NCBI GenBank assembly: GCA_014529385.2
Contig: CM043969.1
Location: 18,152,446 to 18,212,445, forward strand
DNA from: Adiantum capillus-veneris
Taxonomy: Eukaryota > Streptophyta > Polypodiopsida > Polypodiales > Pteridaceae
DNA: 60,000 nt
Direction of reading: 5' to 3'
Of this stretch, positions 1 to 11,608 are shown piece by piece (the stretch's first letter is position 1; each line of letters opens with the position of its first letter). The notes under the pieces are model-generated. The model was not told the DNA's origin. It made no database searches and saw only the letters and a list, made by a program, of their open reading frames with translations. The position numbers and the translations under genes were made by a program.

Positions 1-304
1 TGTGAGATTACCAGACCAATATTGAGAGGGTGATCCGGAGCTATTGGACAGGCAAGTAGAGCACGAGAATCAATTGCTAGAGGCATTTTGGGATTAGTTT
101 GAGGTGCCCAATGGAGGCTAATTCAACAATCCATCGATTCTTTAGCAATCTAGTCACATGTGCCTCTCACAGTAGGGGCTATTGAGAGACAACAAGATAT
201 TGAGTCTCCTTGTTTAGCTGAGGAGTTTGATTGCTCACTAGGCTTTGCTTCATTATCAGACATTCCATGCTACATGAGATTGCTAGTCTATTTCTATGCT
301 CGTG
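1..304. other. Unclassified sequence at left edge
   Basis: No open frame, terminal repeat or recognisable protein motif was found. The stretch abuts the degraded left end of a minus-strand LTR-element body that starts near 305, so it is probably flanking or older transposon sequence. I cannot assign it. Confidence 0.3.
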
Positions 305-1460
305 GTTCGTGATATGCAAAACAACTCAAGTTAGATAAAAAATATCCGAGGGTCAATCTCAAGGATCATTTAGTTTTCTCGTTCCATCTTGATATTTTGG
401 TGTAGTACATTTAGCGATTACACCTAGATCGTGCTGGTCTTTAGAGGGGTGTCTTGATGTAGTAAAGTTACATACCTAGGCAATCTTACCCAATTACGAA
501 TATTCAAGAGTTGGCACATCACGATGCAACACAGATGCTTACATATGCAAAGACATAACAAACGCCGCCGCTGAGCAATCCTTGTAGACAGACGATCTTA
601 GGCATGAAGGTACTCAACGACTACCTCTTCACTCCCCCCCGCAAAAACCTAAAAATGTCCGGGCCATGAGGTTAGAGGACTACTACAACCAAACACTCCC
701 CAGACCGCAACGTGTGTCTTTGAGAGGTTTTTCTAACATACAATTAAACGCTCCCCAGATTACCAGCCTGCATTGTTTAGAGGTTCCACGTCAACATTGA
801 ATATTCCTCTCAAGGAAGCCTGAGCCGAAGATATTCAGAAGATAGCATCAAAGAGCAAGCATTCTCAAATTGGCATCAAAACAACTTTAGACAGATCATT
901 TGTGTTTCAAACAATAGTTCAAACAGTTTTGTCAAACAAAGTTCAAAGAGTGTCAAACTTAAAAAGCATTCTTGGTGTATCTTGGTCAATCGAGCTCGAA
1001 AATTCGACGGTCATTCCATCTTGGGACCTGCACCAAAGTTATGGTTAGATTCCTTCCATAAGAGTGAAGTCGACCACAACATGGTCCATAAGCTCTCAAA
1101 GAGTCAAAACTAGCTTGGACAAACAATATTCTTGTAGCGGTGATGGTAGTCCAATGATATAGGGATCACACTCGGCCTCCAAGGTTATCAGTTTGTAGAG
1201 AGAAACCTGATGACAAATGTCTAGAAATTTCAAGTTGTAATTTGCTAGGTACCCCAAGATACCCCCCTCTGCTAGAAGTTGCACTTTGAAGGAAGATGCC
1301 ATGTAACTTCGGGCAAAGATTTTCCTGAAAGCTTGTGAAGTCCTTGGAGTGTGCGGCTTGGTAGCTATAGACATCCACCACTATATGCCACTGTCTTTGA
1401 GAAAAGTGGTGGCTCGAAAGATCTTTGATTCTTTTGAGTAGCTCCCCATGGCATAGATGT
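305..1460 (-). mobile_element. Gag-only LTR element body, copy A (degraded)
   Basis: Read on the minus strand, this matches the internal region of the LTR element at 47997-50942 and of the truncated copy at 52747-54307. A shared coding block at about 1096-1374 reads IATKPHTPRTSQAF and KIFARSYM, which resembles the W-x-F core of plant retrotransposon gag. Near its left end it shares the CLVTCICKH-like block region seen at 2190-2390 and 49860. The primer-binding site expected beside the LTR at 1461 is missing, so the 5' part is deleted. No protease, reverse transcriptase or integrase was seen. Family membership is seen directly; the gag assignment is inference from motif spacing. Confidence 0.65.
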
Positions 1461-2076
1461 TGTCACACGAGGCATAGAGTGGTAGAGCTCCACTCCCAGA
1501 CTGCAACGGCCCCAAACGATGGCGCCCCTTTTGGTATTTCCTTATAATGTTGCAACAGGGTGCAACTTTGTGGCTCTGCTCTTCTTCTCCACGCGGTAGA
1601 ATCCTAGAGAGAGAGCCCACAACACGTGTTTAAAAGCCCTTGGCCATCAAAAAGTAGTTTACTTGGAAAGCATCGTCTAAAAGCGATTGGTCCAAAAGCA
1701 ACTGCCCAATAGGTTGTCCGTACAACGTTGCCACGTCATCAACTGTTAGTGCAAAACAACGAGGTGTCCATACAGCTTGCCACATCATTAGTTTTTACGC
1801 AAGTTGTTCAGTGTGTGTGACCTACTTTATTTAAATGATTTTAGGCCCTCCAGGCAAAGATTCCGCAAGTTATTGTGGGTTAGGATTTTCAATCCTATCC
1901 CATCTTTAAATTTGGGCCACTGTGCAAGAATTTTAAGTTGGGAAATCCTTCTGTTGTTGCGCCTTCTGCTAGGGTTTAGGCCCCTAGGCGGATATGTGCA
2001 AGGTGGCTAGGGTTCGGCTTGGGGAGTCCTAAGCGTCTAGGTCTTCAGTGGCATGATACGTCAGCAGCTTGTGACA
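1461..2076 (-). repeat. LTR shared by two element bodies
   Basis: On the minus strand this starts TGTCACAAGCTGCTGACG and ends GTGTGACA, giving the TG...CA ends of an LTR. It resembles the LTRs at 47997-48649 and 52747-53460, which begin TGTAACAAATTGCTGACG and TGACACAAACTGCTGACA. It contains the same GGGGCGCCA and TTTGGGGCC blocks near its 3' half. A polypurine tract (minus-strand AGGGGGGA) lies directly upstream at 2077-2089. LTR-element bodies lie on both sides in the same orientation, so one LTR serves two copies. Confidence 0.65.
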
Positions 2077-3190
2077 TCCCCCCTACTTGAAAGAAGAGTA
2101 ATCGTTCGCAATTATATCTGCAAAACATATCAAGTTAGATAAAAAATATCCGAGGGTCATCTCGAGGGTCATTCAAAGCTCTTGATATTCTAGTGTAGTA
2201 AAATTAGTAAGCACACCCAGATCGTGCTGATCTTTAGAGGAGTATGTGGATGCAGTAAAATTATATACCCAGTCAATCTTACCCAATTAGGAATAATCAG
2301 GAGCTGGCACATCACGATGCAACACAAATGCTTACATATGCATGTTACAAGACATAACAAACAACACCGCTGAGCACTCCTCCTAGACAAATGATCTTAG
2401 GCATGAAGGTACTCAACGACTATCTCCTCACTACCTCCGCAAATAACCTAAAAAATTCCATGCCATGAGCTTAGAGGACTGATACAACCAAACGCTCCCT
2501 AGATTGTAACTTGCGTCGCTTGGAGGCTCCAAGCAGCCTGCGTCTTTCAGAGGTTTCACATCAACACGAATACTCCTCTCAAGTAAGCCCGAGTCGAAGA
2601 TATTTAGAAGACGGAATCAAAGACCAAGTATTCTCAAATCCGTACCAATACAAGTTTAAACAGATCATTTGTGTTTCAATCAATATTTCAAAGAGTTTTG
2701 TCAAACAAAGTTCAAAGAGTGTCAAACTTAAAAAGCATTCTCAGTGTATCTCGGTCGATCGAGCTCGAAAATTCGATTGGCTTTCTGTCGTGGAACTTGC
2801 ACCAAAGTTAGGGTTAAGTTCCTTTCATAAGAGTGTAGCCGACCGTAGCATGGTCCATAAGCTCTTGAATAGTCGAAACTGGCTTGGATAGACACTATTC
2901 GTGAGCTGTGATGGAAGTTTAATGATATGGCAATCACACTTGGCGTCCAAGGTTATCAACTTGCAGAGAGACACCTGATGATGGAAGTCTACGAATTTCA
3001 AGTTGTAATATGTTAAGGTTTCCATGGCAAGCATTTTCAAGATACCCCACTCTGCCAGAAGCTGCACTTCGAAGATAGGTGTCATGTAACTTTGGGCAAA
3101 AAAATTCTTGAAAGCTTGCCATGTCCTTGGAGTGTGTGGCTTGGTAGCTATAGACATTTACCACTGCATGGGACTGTCTCTGAGATCAAT
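2077..3190 (-). mobile_element. Gag-only LTR element body, copy B (degraded)
   Basis: This is a second minus-strand copy of the body at 305-1460, sharing most of its length. The block at 2825-3157 reads IATKPHTPRTWQAF and FFAQSYM, the same gag-like core. The block at 2190-2390 contains VTCICKHLCCIVMCQLL, also present on the plus strand at 49860-49930. A polypurine tract at 2077-2089 marks its 3' end against the LTR. Similarity stops near 3190, before any primer-binding site or second LTR, so the 5' end is lost. Confidence 0.65.
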
Positions 3191-3345
3191 AGCCTGGAGC
3201 ACTCAATATTCAGCATTTAGCCATTGTATCGGCATTTGTACAAGTTATGTAAGCAAGTACTTGCTCTGGCAAAAGAGCAAGGGGCCCTTGAGGGTGGTTG
3301 GGACCCCACATGTGGTGTCGTCTCTCTCTTTTCTCTCTTTGCCTG
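3191..3345. other. Short unclassified junction
   Basis: This lies between the end of copy B and the first LTR of the next element. It contains a CT-rich patch at 3311-3340. It could be the remains of a minus-strand LTR, but no clear terminus is visible. Confidence 0.3.
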
Positions 3346-5327
3346 TTGCTAAATTGGCTTTCTCTTACAGAAAAATAATTCTAAATGAATTATTGGATTT
3401 CAAAGTGAGAGAGTTTTCTCGCTTGGAACACAAGGAAAAATAATTGTAAATGAATTATTGGAATTTTAAGTGAGGGTTTTTCTTATTGGAGACATCCGAG
3501 TACAAATATTTCTAGTGCGTCATTAAGAGTGATGACGGGAGCACTGTGAAAGGGAATATCTGTGAGGCCACCAAGAATAGGTACTTCTGATGCATCACAT
3601 CGGATGGCTGACAGGGAGCATCGGGAAGAAGTATTCGACCATCTGGGAACGGACATTCTGATGCGTCATAGGATGGGTGACATAGAGCATTGTGAAGGAG
3701 ATTGTACCGTAAGTTCGGTAGGAAAGGACTAGGTAATGGGTATTCTTGATGCGTCACAAGGTGAGTGACGGGTGCATCGGAAAGGGGATATCCATAGTCG
3801 GGAGGAAATTCCGAACTATGTTAGAATTGTGCACAAGGATGAGCAAGCACTTGAATGAAGATGGGTTCAGAGGAAACTTTGAGGATGCTTTCTGAGAAAG
3901 TGGGTTGCTTCTCGGGAAAGCAGATGCTTTTCCGTGAGGAAGTTTATGTATGCATTGCAATTGTGCATGTGATTGCATCCAGGGACGCCTGGGAAAGTGC
4001 TGTGAAAGCATTGTTTTTAACTTATAAGGTTTTATTGAGTTTTTGGGCAGGTTCATATCATTTTTAAAATACCTGGCCGCCCACTCAATAAGTGGTATTG
4101 AGTGGGCAGCCACTAGACAAATAAGGCATTAGATCAGCCAGCGTTTTTCTCTTCCTCTTTTTCTAACAGAGCCAAAAAAATAAAATAAAAAAAATCGAAA
4201 ACTATTCTTGATTTCGCTTTTCTGGCATCCCCTCGCCTCTTCTATTCCTGCCGGCTGCCAGAAGCAATAAAAGCAGACTCTCTCTCTCACTCAGAGGTCT
4301 CAGAAACGCCAACACTAGGAACAAGGGGAGGTGCTACAGATGTCAGCCACGAAGATGAACGTCGGCGGTGAACCTCATGGTTGCCTCGAGTGTAGCGGAT
4401 GTTGCCAGGACTATGTAGGCGAGTTCCATGGCGAAGAAGTGCCTACGAAGAAAGTTCCCATCGTGACACGTTGCTGTTTTTCTCCGCTTTCAGCCCATAA
4501 ATGTCGTAGACGGGGCTGATTTACAAGAAGGAACCCGAGAACACACCTCTTCTATTTGTAGGATTAGAAGAGAAGGATTTTTGCACAGAGATCTCTTCCG
4601 GGAAGTTGCTTTCTCGTAAACCGAGTTGCGTTCCGAGTGTGGAGACATCGAAGGTAACGATTTTCTGTTTTTGTTTACTGATTGTTTGTTTGCAGGTGAA
4701 TTTTCTCTTCGTGAGGGAGTAGGAGTAGAGGAAGGCATGAGCCTCTGTAGAAGAAAAGCGCTCTGAGGAATTAGAGCCAGATCAGCCCAAGGGTTCCGTA
4801 CCCAGGTTTGGGAAGTAGATCCACGGATCAGAGAGAGGTAGTCTCTCGAGTTGTGATCCGGAAGTTGAGGTTCCCAAGAAAGCAGAGTTGTTCTGCGAGA
4901 AGAGGACTCTGGAAAATCGAGTAGGACAAGAATTGCAGGGATGCTATGCCCTTAGTCTGGAAGGTGAGATCCAGAGGCGAGAACCTTGGTTCTCGAGGAT
5001 TTGGAATAGATGTTCCTTGGAATAGGGTTTTGCCCTAGGAATAGGAAGTTGAGACTTCCAAGAACTTTCAAGTCTTATTCTAGAACGAACGTGGTAATAT
5101 GTTCGGTTCAAGTGCTTGTATAGACTTCTCCTCAGTAATAAAGATACTATTAGGGGGGGGGGGGGGGGGGGGGCAGCCCATCTTCTGGTCCCCATTACTA
5201 TGTTGATCTTCTCACTCTCTATCTCTCTCTCGATCTATTTCTCTCTATATACTCTGGCTTCAGTATTAAGTAATAAATTCTATTTATCCGAGTACATTTT
5301 ATATGTTATGCGCTCTTGTTTGTGACA
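3346..5327 (+). repeat. 5' LTR (~1.98 kb) of decayed LTR retrotransposon
   Basis: This and 8115-10084 are near-full-length direct repeats, beginning at TTGCTAAATTGGC in both copies. The LTR ends GTGACA just before a degraded primer-binding site. It contains a run of 21 G at 5153-5173, a TATA-like CTCTATATACTC near 5245 and an AATAAA at about 5270, which could serve promoter and polyadenylation roles. Short reading frames inside it appear in both LTRs at matching places but match nothing I recognise. Confidence 0.8.
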
Positions 5328-5328
5328 G

Positions 5329-5340
5329 TGGTATCATAGC
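5329..5340 (+). promoter_or_regulatory. Primer-binding site (tRNA-iMet type, one mismatch)
   Basis: TGGTATCATAGC sits two bases after the LTR end. The canonical plant initiator-Met site seen elsewhere in this window is TGGTATCAGAGC, so one position differs (G to T). Confidence 0.75.
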
Positions 5341-5685
5341 ACGGTCTCCTCTCTTTCTTTGTGAAGGAGGACGACTCTGGGAAGATACGGGAAGAAGCCA
5401 TGACAAGCTAAGAGAGAAGAAAGCAGGCGGAACCCTAAGTCCTGCAGGAAGAGCTCGCAGAGTTGGAATTTTTTTTTCTCTCTGTAGGAAGTCGACCAGA
5501 CATGGGATTCTCTAAGAAGCCGGTAAGAGCATGTTGCTCAAGAACCCAGAGAATCAGAGGAGGAGAACATTCAAGATTATCCAGAAATCGGAAGTGAATC
5601 AAGCTCTACTATCTCTATATAGAAAAGACTTAAAGAATTCTCTTTATCATCTACAATATCATCTCATCTCTCTTACGGTATACCT

Positions 5686-6090
5686 ATGAATACTAAGTCT
5701 AGAACTTTATCCAAGAAGCATCGACAATCTTGGAAGGATCTAAAGGCGGTCTTTTAACGACCTGAGAACACTCTAGTCACTTTTGACGGAAGCGGCGATA
5801 TGCCGAAGGCTATCGCTTTGATTCGACAGTTTGAATTGCCTTTGCAAAACGGCAATCTTTGAGAAGCGTCTAAGGTGAGGTATGTGACCAAACACCTCAA
5901 GGGGATTGCAAGTACTTGGTGGTATACCAAAGCTTTGAATGGAACTTACGACAAAGGCTCGGATTTAATTCAAGCTGAATTTTCTACAAATTTTTTTCCT
6001 CTACGCTTTGAAGAAGGCATTAGAGAAGATTGGGATCGGTTTGCCCAATAGGAATATGAGCGAGTCAAAGCAAGTAGTGGTCCACTCTTG
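5686..6090 (+). pseudogene. Retrotransposon gag remnant with three in-frame stops
   Basis: One continuous reading frame from the ATG at 5686 encodes a gag-like segment, including FDGSGDMPKAIALIRQFEL, KHLKGIASTWWYTKAL and AEFSTNFFP. The A-x-x-WW block and the later F-x-x-FFP are typical of the retrotrans_gag family of plant LTR elements. The frame is broken by TAA at 5755-5757, TGA at 5860-5862 and TAG at 6049-6051, with no frameshift between them. Each stop is one C-to-T change away from a sense codon (CAA, CGA, CAG). It cannot make a full-length gag as written. Confidence 0.7.
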
Positions 6091-8114
6091 CCAAGGTAGC
6101 TATACTCTTGACCCTCTCTAAGGAAGGAAAGCTAAACGTCAACGAAGGACTTCTGCTCGAATTTCGTAGATTCATCCGCAAGATACTTTGCAGGGGATAG
6201 TGGAGTCGGCAATACACGCTAAAAGTGTACACACCGTCGTACATAGAATCCAATTCCCGTAGTGGGATGGGAACCATTGAATACAGAAACAACGAATTTT
6301 TGTTACCTCTCCTCAAAGGATATTTTGTTATCCGGAGAAAGGTTTGGAGTAAGGGAATTCAATCTAACTCCTGAGATTTTGAACAAAAGACCCTCGAACT
6401 TTAAGTGAGAGGGCAGGTCTTTGATCAAAGATAAATCTTTAAGGAAACATAAACCGCGTATTGCTTTTATGCACAAGATATGCATCGTCTAACCAAGCCA
6501 ATCACTCTCGAGTATTTATGAGAGTAGGATCAAGTTAGAACATTGTTCTATAAGATGAATTGATTTGTTCATCATCCGGAAGGTCAATAATTGATCTGAT
6601 ATTCCGCAGCTCTCCAACAAAGTACTTGCTATTGCAGGTAGGACATTACGAAAGAACCATTCGGAGATTTCAAGCAGAGTAAAAGCTTTTGCTAAGCTAG
6701 AAGCCTAAAACAATTAATGGAAGCTATGGTACTGCTTTTCACACAAGTGAATGAACTCTCTTTACAAGGGGAAGGAGCAAGCAACGACTACGGCCTGTGC
6801 TCGAGGAGTCCAAGGATTTAAACCCTACTTTATTTGATGAGCGGGTTTTGCTCTAAGATTGAGCCAAGGGATTGTCAGGTTGAGCGTCTTCGCTCTAAGG
6901 ATCTTATGAAGGGAAGGTAATTTCCTAGGTTCATTGAAACTCTAACACAACTTTAGCATTATGTACACCTTTGGGTACATGGATAACACATGCAGACCTA
7001 TGCTAAGGAATTGGACAAGAGTTTGTTATACTCTCTTGAGCGTTTTTTTTTTGTGCGCAAGGGTATTCCGTCACGAGAATCTCTATTTGAGATGTGTTCG
7101 GTAGAAGAGTTTCTCTACGGAGAAGAGGTTTCCTGATTGTCTTTGATCATTGAGTACGTGATGTGCTTTTACCATTACAGCAACAACTTTTGGTTGTGGT
7201 ATATGTTTCTCCATGAGCAGGTTAAGTAGCATTTATACGTTGTTGGAATCAATTGAACTATTATCTTCGTGACAGTATGATTCACCAACCGTTTTAAAAT
7301 GGTACGAATTACCTTAACCGTATGTGGGAGAACATTCCTGAGAATCACAGATGGTTCGGTCTATTGTGAACCGGGTTTGAACATACCTTCAGAAAATGAT
7401 ACGGCTAGAATCTTATCTGCTTGAGATTTTGCAAGTCGTCATTGATGCTTGCAAGGTGAAATCAATTTTGATGATTTTGTAAGAAAGAGATGCTAATGGG
7501 CGTCAAGAAAACACATCTAGTGGTAATAACTCGCAAGAGGAAAAAATTGGAAAGAAGGTACGCCGTGCACAAGGAATCTTCGGATTGGAACCGTCTGTCT
7601 ATGTTGAGCGACAGCTTGGAACTAGAACCTTCTCTAATGAGATTGCAGACTCTGTTTGTGAAAGAAAGACATCAAGATTAATGCTCTATGATTTGGGCAT
7701 TCCCTATGTGGGAAGACACAAGAGGTTTAATATCCTCAGGACTAATAGCGCAAGATTACACGCAAAAACAAATACCTAGATTGATTTCTAAGAGGATTAT
7801 TCTTCTCAAGGTTGCAAAGGAGGAATGGAGTTAACAGATGCTCAGATGAGGAAACTTTTGATCTATTGGAAAGACATGAATGACGGGTTGCCTACGTCAC
7901 TCGTAAGATTGATGATTGGTACAGGACATCCTCGAGGTACTAGAGGAAGAACATGAACCAGTAAGGTAAGTATTGGATTTTTGTTTAATTTAATTCTTAA
8001 GTTCTCTTTTGAGAAAGGCACCATTGAGCAAGATTTGGAATCTTTCCGGTTTCTCCCCGGCAGTTCAATTGGACCTCTATAGTTGAGGACAACTGTTTAT
8101 AAGTGAGAGGAAGG

Positions 8115-10084
8115 TTGCTAAATTGGCTTTATCTTACAAAAAAATAATTCTAAATGAATTATTGGATTTAAAAGTGAGAGGGTTTTCTCGCTTGGAACAC
8201 AAGGAAAAATAATTATAAATGAATTATTGGAATTTTAAGTGAGAGGGTTTTTCTTATTGGAGACTTGTGAGTAGAGATATTTCTAGTGCGTCATTCAAAG
8301 TGGTGACGGGAGCACAGTACTATGAAAGGGAATATCTGTGAGGCCACCAGGAACGGGTACTTCTGATGCATCACATCGGATGGTTGACAGGGAGCATCGG
8401 GGAGAAGTATTCGACCATCTGGGAACGGACATTTCTAATGTGTCATAGGATGGGTGACATAGAGCATGGCGAAGGAGATTGTATCGTAAGTTTGGTAAGA
8501 AAGGACTAGGTAATGGGTATTCCTGATGCGTCACAAGGTGGGTGACGGGTGCATCGGAAAGGGGATATTCATAGTCGGGGAAGTTCTGAACTGTGTTAGA
8601 ATTGTGCACAAGGATGAGCAAGCACTTGAATGAAGATCGGTTCAGAGGAAACTTTGAGGATGCTTTCTGAGAAAGTGGGTTGCTTTTCGAGAAAGCAGAT
8701 GCTTTTATGTATGCATTGCAATTGTGCACGTGATTGCATCCAGGGACGCCTAGGTAAGTGCTGTGAAAGCATTGTTTTTAACTTATAAGGTTTTATTGAG
8801 TTTTTGGGCAGGTTCAGATCATTTTTAAAATACCCGGCCGCCCATTTAATAAGTGGGTAGCCACCAGGCAAATAAGGTATCAGATCAGCCAACGTTTTTC
8901 TCTTCCTCTTTTTTTGATAGAGCCAAAATAAAAATAAAAAATGACAACGATTTCTTGATTTCGCTTTTTTGGCATCCCCTTCCCTCCTCTATTCCTGCCG
9001 GCTGCCAGAAGCAATAAAAGCAAACTCTTTCTCTCACTCAGAGGTCTCAGAAACGCCAGCGCTAGGAACAAGGGGAGGTGTTGCAAATTTCAGCCACGAA
9101 GACGAACGTCGTTGGTGAACCTCATGGCTGCCTCGAGTGTACCGGATGTTGCCAGGACTATGTAGGCGAGTTCCCTGGCGAAGAAGTGCCTACGGAGAAA
9201 GTTTCCGTTGCGACATGTTGCTGTTTTTCAGCCCATAAACGTCGTAGACGGGGCTGATTTACAAGAAGGAACCAGAGAACACACCTCTTCTGTGTGTAGG
9301 ATTGGAAGAGAAGGATTTTTGCACAGAGATCTCTTCCAGGAAGTTTCTTTCTCGTGAACCGAGTTGCATTCCGAGTGTGGAGACATCGAAGGTAACGATT
9401 TCTTGTTTTTGTTTACTGATTGTTTGTTTGCAGGTGACTTTTCTCTCTGTGAGGGAGTAAGAGCAGAGGAAGGCATGAGCCTCTGCAGAAGAAAGTGCTC
9501 TGAGGAATTAGAGCCAAATCAGCCCAAGGGTTTCGTACCTGGGTATGGGAAGTAGATCCACGGATCGGAGAGAGGTAGTCTCTTGAGTTGTGATTTGGAA
9601 GTTGAGATTCCCAAGAAAGGACTCCGTGTCCGAGAAAGCAAAGTTGTTCTGTGGGAAGAGGACTCTGGAAAACCGAGTAGGACAAGAATTGTAGGGATGC
9701 TATGCCCTTAGTTTGGAAGGTGAGATCCAGAGGCAAGAACCTTGGTTCTCGAGGATTTGGAATAAGGAACGGAAGTTCCTTGGAATAGGGTTTTGCCCTA
9801 GGAATAGGAAGTCGAGACTTCCAAGAACCATCAATTCTTATTCTAGAACGAACGTGGTAATATGTTCGGTTCAAGTGCTTGTATAGACTTCTCCTCAGTA
9901 ATAAAGATACTATTACGGGGGGGGGGGGACCAGCCCATCTTCTGGTCCCCAATATTGTGTCGATCTTCTCACTCTCTCTCTCCTCTCTATCTATTTCTCT
10001 CTATATATACTCTGGCTTCAATATTAAGTAATAAATTCTATCTATCCGAGTACATTTTATATTGTTATGCGCCCCGTTTGTTAT
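8115..10084 (+). repeat. 3' LTR (~1.97 kb) of decayed LTR retrotransposon
   Basis: Direct repeat of 3346-5327, preceded by a polypurine tract. The G run is shorter here (12 G at 9917-9928 against 21 in the 5' copy) and there are scattered small indels, so the copies have diverged since insertion. The last few bases differ from the 5' LTR, which makes the right boundary uncertain by several bases. Confidence 0.78.
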
Positions 10085-10109
10085 GCTTGTGTGAGGTACT
10101 AGATTTGAG

Positions 10110-10525
10110 TTGAAATCCTTAAACTCTTTCGATGCACGTGACTCGGGGACTTCAGAGTTGATGTAGGTAAGTTGAGTGATGATGCTCTTAAGTCTGTTAA
10201 CTAGGCTATATGTCCTCCCCTACACCCATAGTAAGTTTGTAAAGTTGTCGTTTAAGACGAACTTTGCTCGTTTTAGCTCTATCCAAGCTTCACGTGCACT
10301 TTTGCACTCATCAATGAAATGAGCGTAGTTTGGTGAAATGATGTGATGATGATGCCTAGTGTTGCTCATCTTTTTCTACATTTACTACGACCATTGCCCT
10401 AGTGTGTGTGGCTTCTTGATTGGCTGGTGGTGGTTTGACTACTACCCATATGGTCTTCTTCATCAAATATCCCCTGAGCTTGGTTTGCCAGGTATGAAAA
10501 CCCTCTAGCAATGCGCTTCTCCGCC
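10110..10525 (-). pseudogene. Ty1/Copia gag fragment
   Basis: The minus strand, read in pieces, gives GFHTWQTKLRGYLMKKTIW, then ECKSAREAWIELKRAKF, then NRLKSIITQLTYINSEVPE. These match, in order, the start and middle of plant Copia gag (W-x-x-M/L-R-x-L...LW, AxEAW, and the LKSI-x-x-L-T-x-I-N stretch). Frames shift between blocks and stops are present, so this is a broken fragment. No LTR or pol part was found next to it. Confidence 0.65.
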
Positions 10526-10669
10526 ATTGTGTCTTGAGGATAGTCTGATCTCAGAGACTCTCCAAGATAGTGTCTTTATCCTCTTACACATGCACAATTA
10601 CCTCTCGAGGTGTTGATCAAGATGTGTGTTGTAATGTAGTGTGTTGTGCATGGATGTAATTCTTTTTAA

Positions 10670-10673
<4 letters not shown>

Positions 10674-10746
<73 letters not shown>
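10674..10746. repeat. (GA)n microsatellite, LINE tail 1
   Basis: About 73 bases of near-perfect GA, which is (TC)n on the minus strand. It directly follows the 3' end of the minus-strand LINE-like element at 10747-11940. Confidence 0.95.
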
Positions 10747-10753
<7 letters not shown>

Positions 10754-10795
10754 TATCGTCCACGGAGGTCAAATATGACCCATGGGACCAAACAA
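10747..10795 (-). other. Conserved LINE 3' end with stem-loop (segment 1)
   Basis: On the minus strand a 5-bp stem GGTCA/TGACC closes a four-base loop TATT at 10767-10780, 20 bases before the (TC)n tail. Equivalent stem-loops occur at 12037-12050 and 12965-12978 at the same distance. Stem bases differ between copies but pairing is kept. Confidence 0.65.
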
Positions 10796-10891
10796 AATTT
10801 TACAATTGCATGCTTATACGTGAAGACATGAGATACATATCAATTAAGGACTGAGGGTCCATCAAGAGAAAAAAGAAAGAGGGAACAAAAT

Positions 10892-11608
10892 CTAGGGGGG
10901 AGCAGTTGAGGGGAGAGCCTCTTTTGGAGTTCGAAACTCTTGAATGATAGTTTTACCGCCTCGATAGACTGCCCATTTGGCTTGCTTGCGAGCTTCAGAC
11001 ATCTTCTTGAGCTCGTCCTTTTTTATTTTGAGTTGATTTGTGGTCAGCTCCTCAGTAATCCAAAGCTTTGTTCCTTTGAGGAGATGGGATTGACGTAGAA
11101 GCTTCACTCGCTCCTCTTTATCCTTTAAAGTAAGGACACAATGCTCAGGGCACACATGTCGGTGTGTATCATTGATCCAAGCGACCGTCTCTGGTTTGAT
11201 GTTGATTGGTTCAAGGATGTCGTTGAGTTTCGTAATTGCTTCTTCAAGACTATCCTCAACTGTGCACCACGGCGGAGGGAGTCCACCGATGTGTACCTTG
11301 AGGGCATTCTCTTCTCGAAGTCTTCGTTCGCAGAGCTCCTTTGTTACACAAGCCTGTACTTCGGTGATGGTTGTTGAATGTGCTTGGTTAACCTTTGCCT
11401 CAACCTCCTTTACCTTGTCGGTGGCGAGGTCAACCATAGAATCGAAGCGTTCTTCTAGCTTGCGGAGGCGAGATTTGAGCTCGAGGTTCTCTTCCAAGAC
11501 TCGATCAAGAGCTGTTTGAAGCTTAGTGATTCGATCGAGTTTGCTAGGGGCTGCTACCACAGCTGCAAAACTCGGTCGTATTCTGGAAGGGGTCTTTGGG
11601 GTCGTCAT
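10892..11608 (-). CDS. LINE ORF1-type protein (coiled coil, RRM-like, C-terminal domain)
   Basis: The predicted protein has 238 residues and an uninterrupted frame. Residues ~22-95 form a heptad-rich, charged segment (LQTALDRVLEENLELKSRL) likely to be a coiled coil. Residues ~100-165 start with VHIGGLP and fit an RRM-like fold. Residues ~170-230 include LLKGTKLWITEELT and KWAVYRGGKTII, which resemble the C-terminal domain of L1 ORF1 proteins (Transposase_22 family). Such proteins trimerise and bind LINE RNA. The frame at 12268-12892 encodes a related protein. The first ATG was chosen because it lies just before the coiled coil. No zinc knuckle is present. Expression is unknown. Confidence 0.65.
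   Translation of the reverse strand: MTTPKTPSRIRPSFAAVVAAPSKLDRITKLQTALDRVLEENLELKSRLRKLEERFDSMVDLATDKVKEVEAKVNQAHSTTITEVQACVTKELCERRLREENALKVHIGGLPPPWCTVEDSLEEAITKLNDILEPINIKPETVAWINDTHRHVCPEHCVLTLKDKEERVKLLRQSHLLKGTKLWITEELTTNQLKIKKDELKKMSEARKQAKWAVYRGGKTIIQEFRTPKEALPSTAPP

Larger units (their letters stand above)
5328..8114 (+). mobile_element. Internal region of the 3346-10084 LTR retrotransposon
   Basis: The 2.8 kb internal region lies between two direct LTRs. A gag remnant occupies 5686 to about 6090. The remainder to 8114 has no long open frame and no recognisable reverse transcriptase, RNase H or integrase motif in any frame I read. A purine-rich tract, AAGTGAGAGGAAGG, at 8101-8114 is the likely polypurine tract directly before the 3' LTR. 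The element is either a decayed autonomous copy or a non-autonomous derivative. Target-site duplications could not be identified because the LTR2 terminus has diverged. Confidence 0.7.

Noticed and set aside
4331-4519. Small Cys-rich frame CLECSGCCQDYVGEF as a FEN1 exon or zinc protein
   Set aside because: It lies inside an LTR, recurs at the matching place in the other LTR, and does not match the FEN1 CDYC context.
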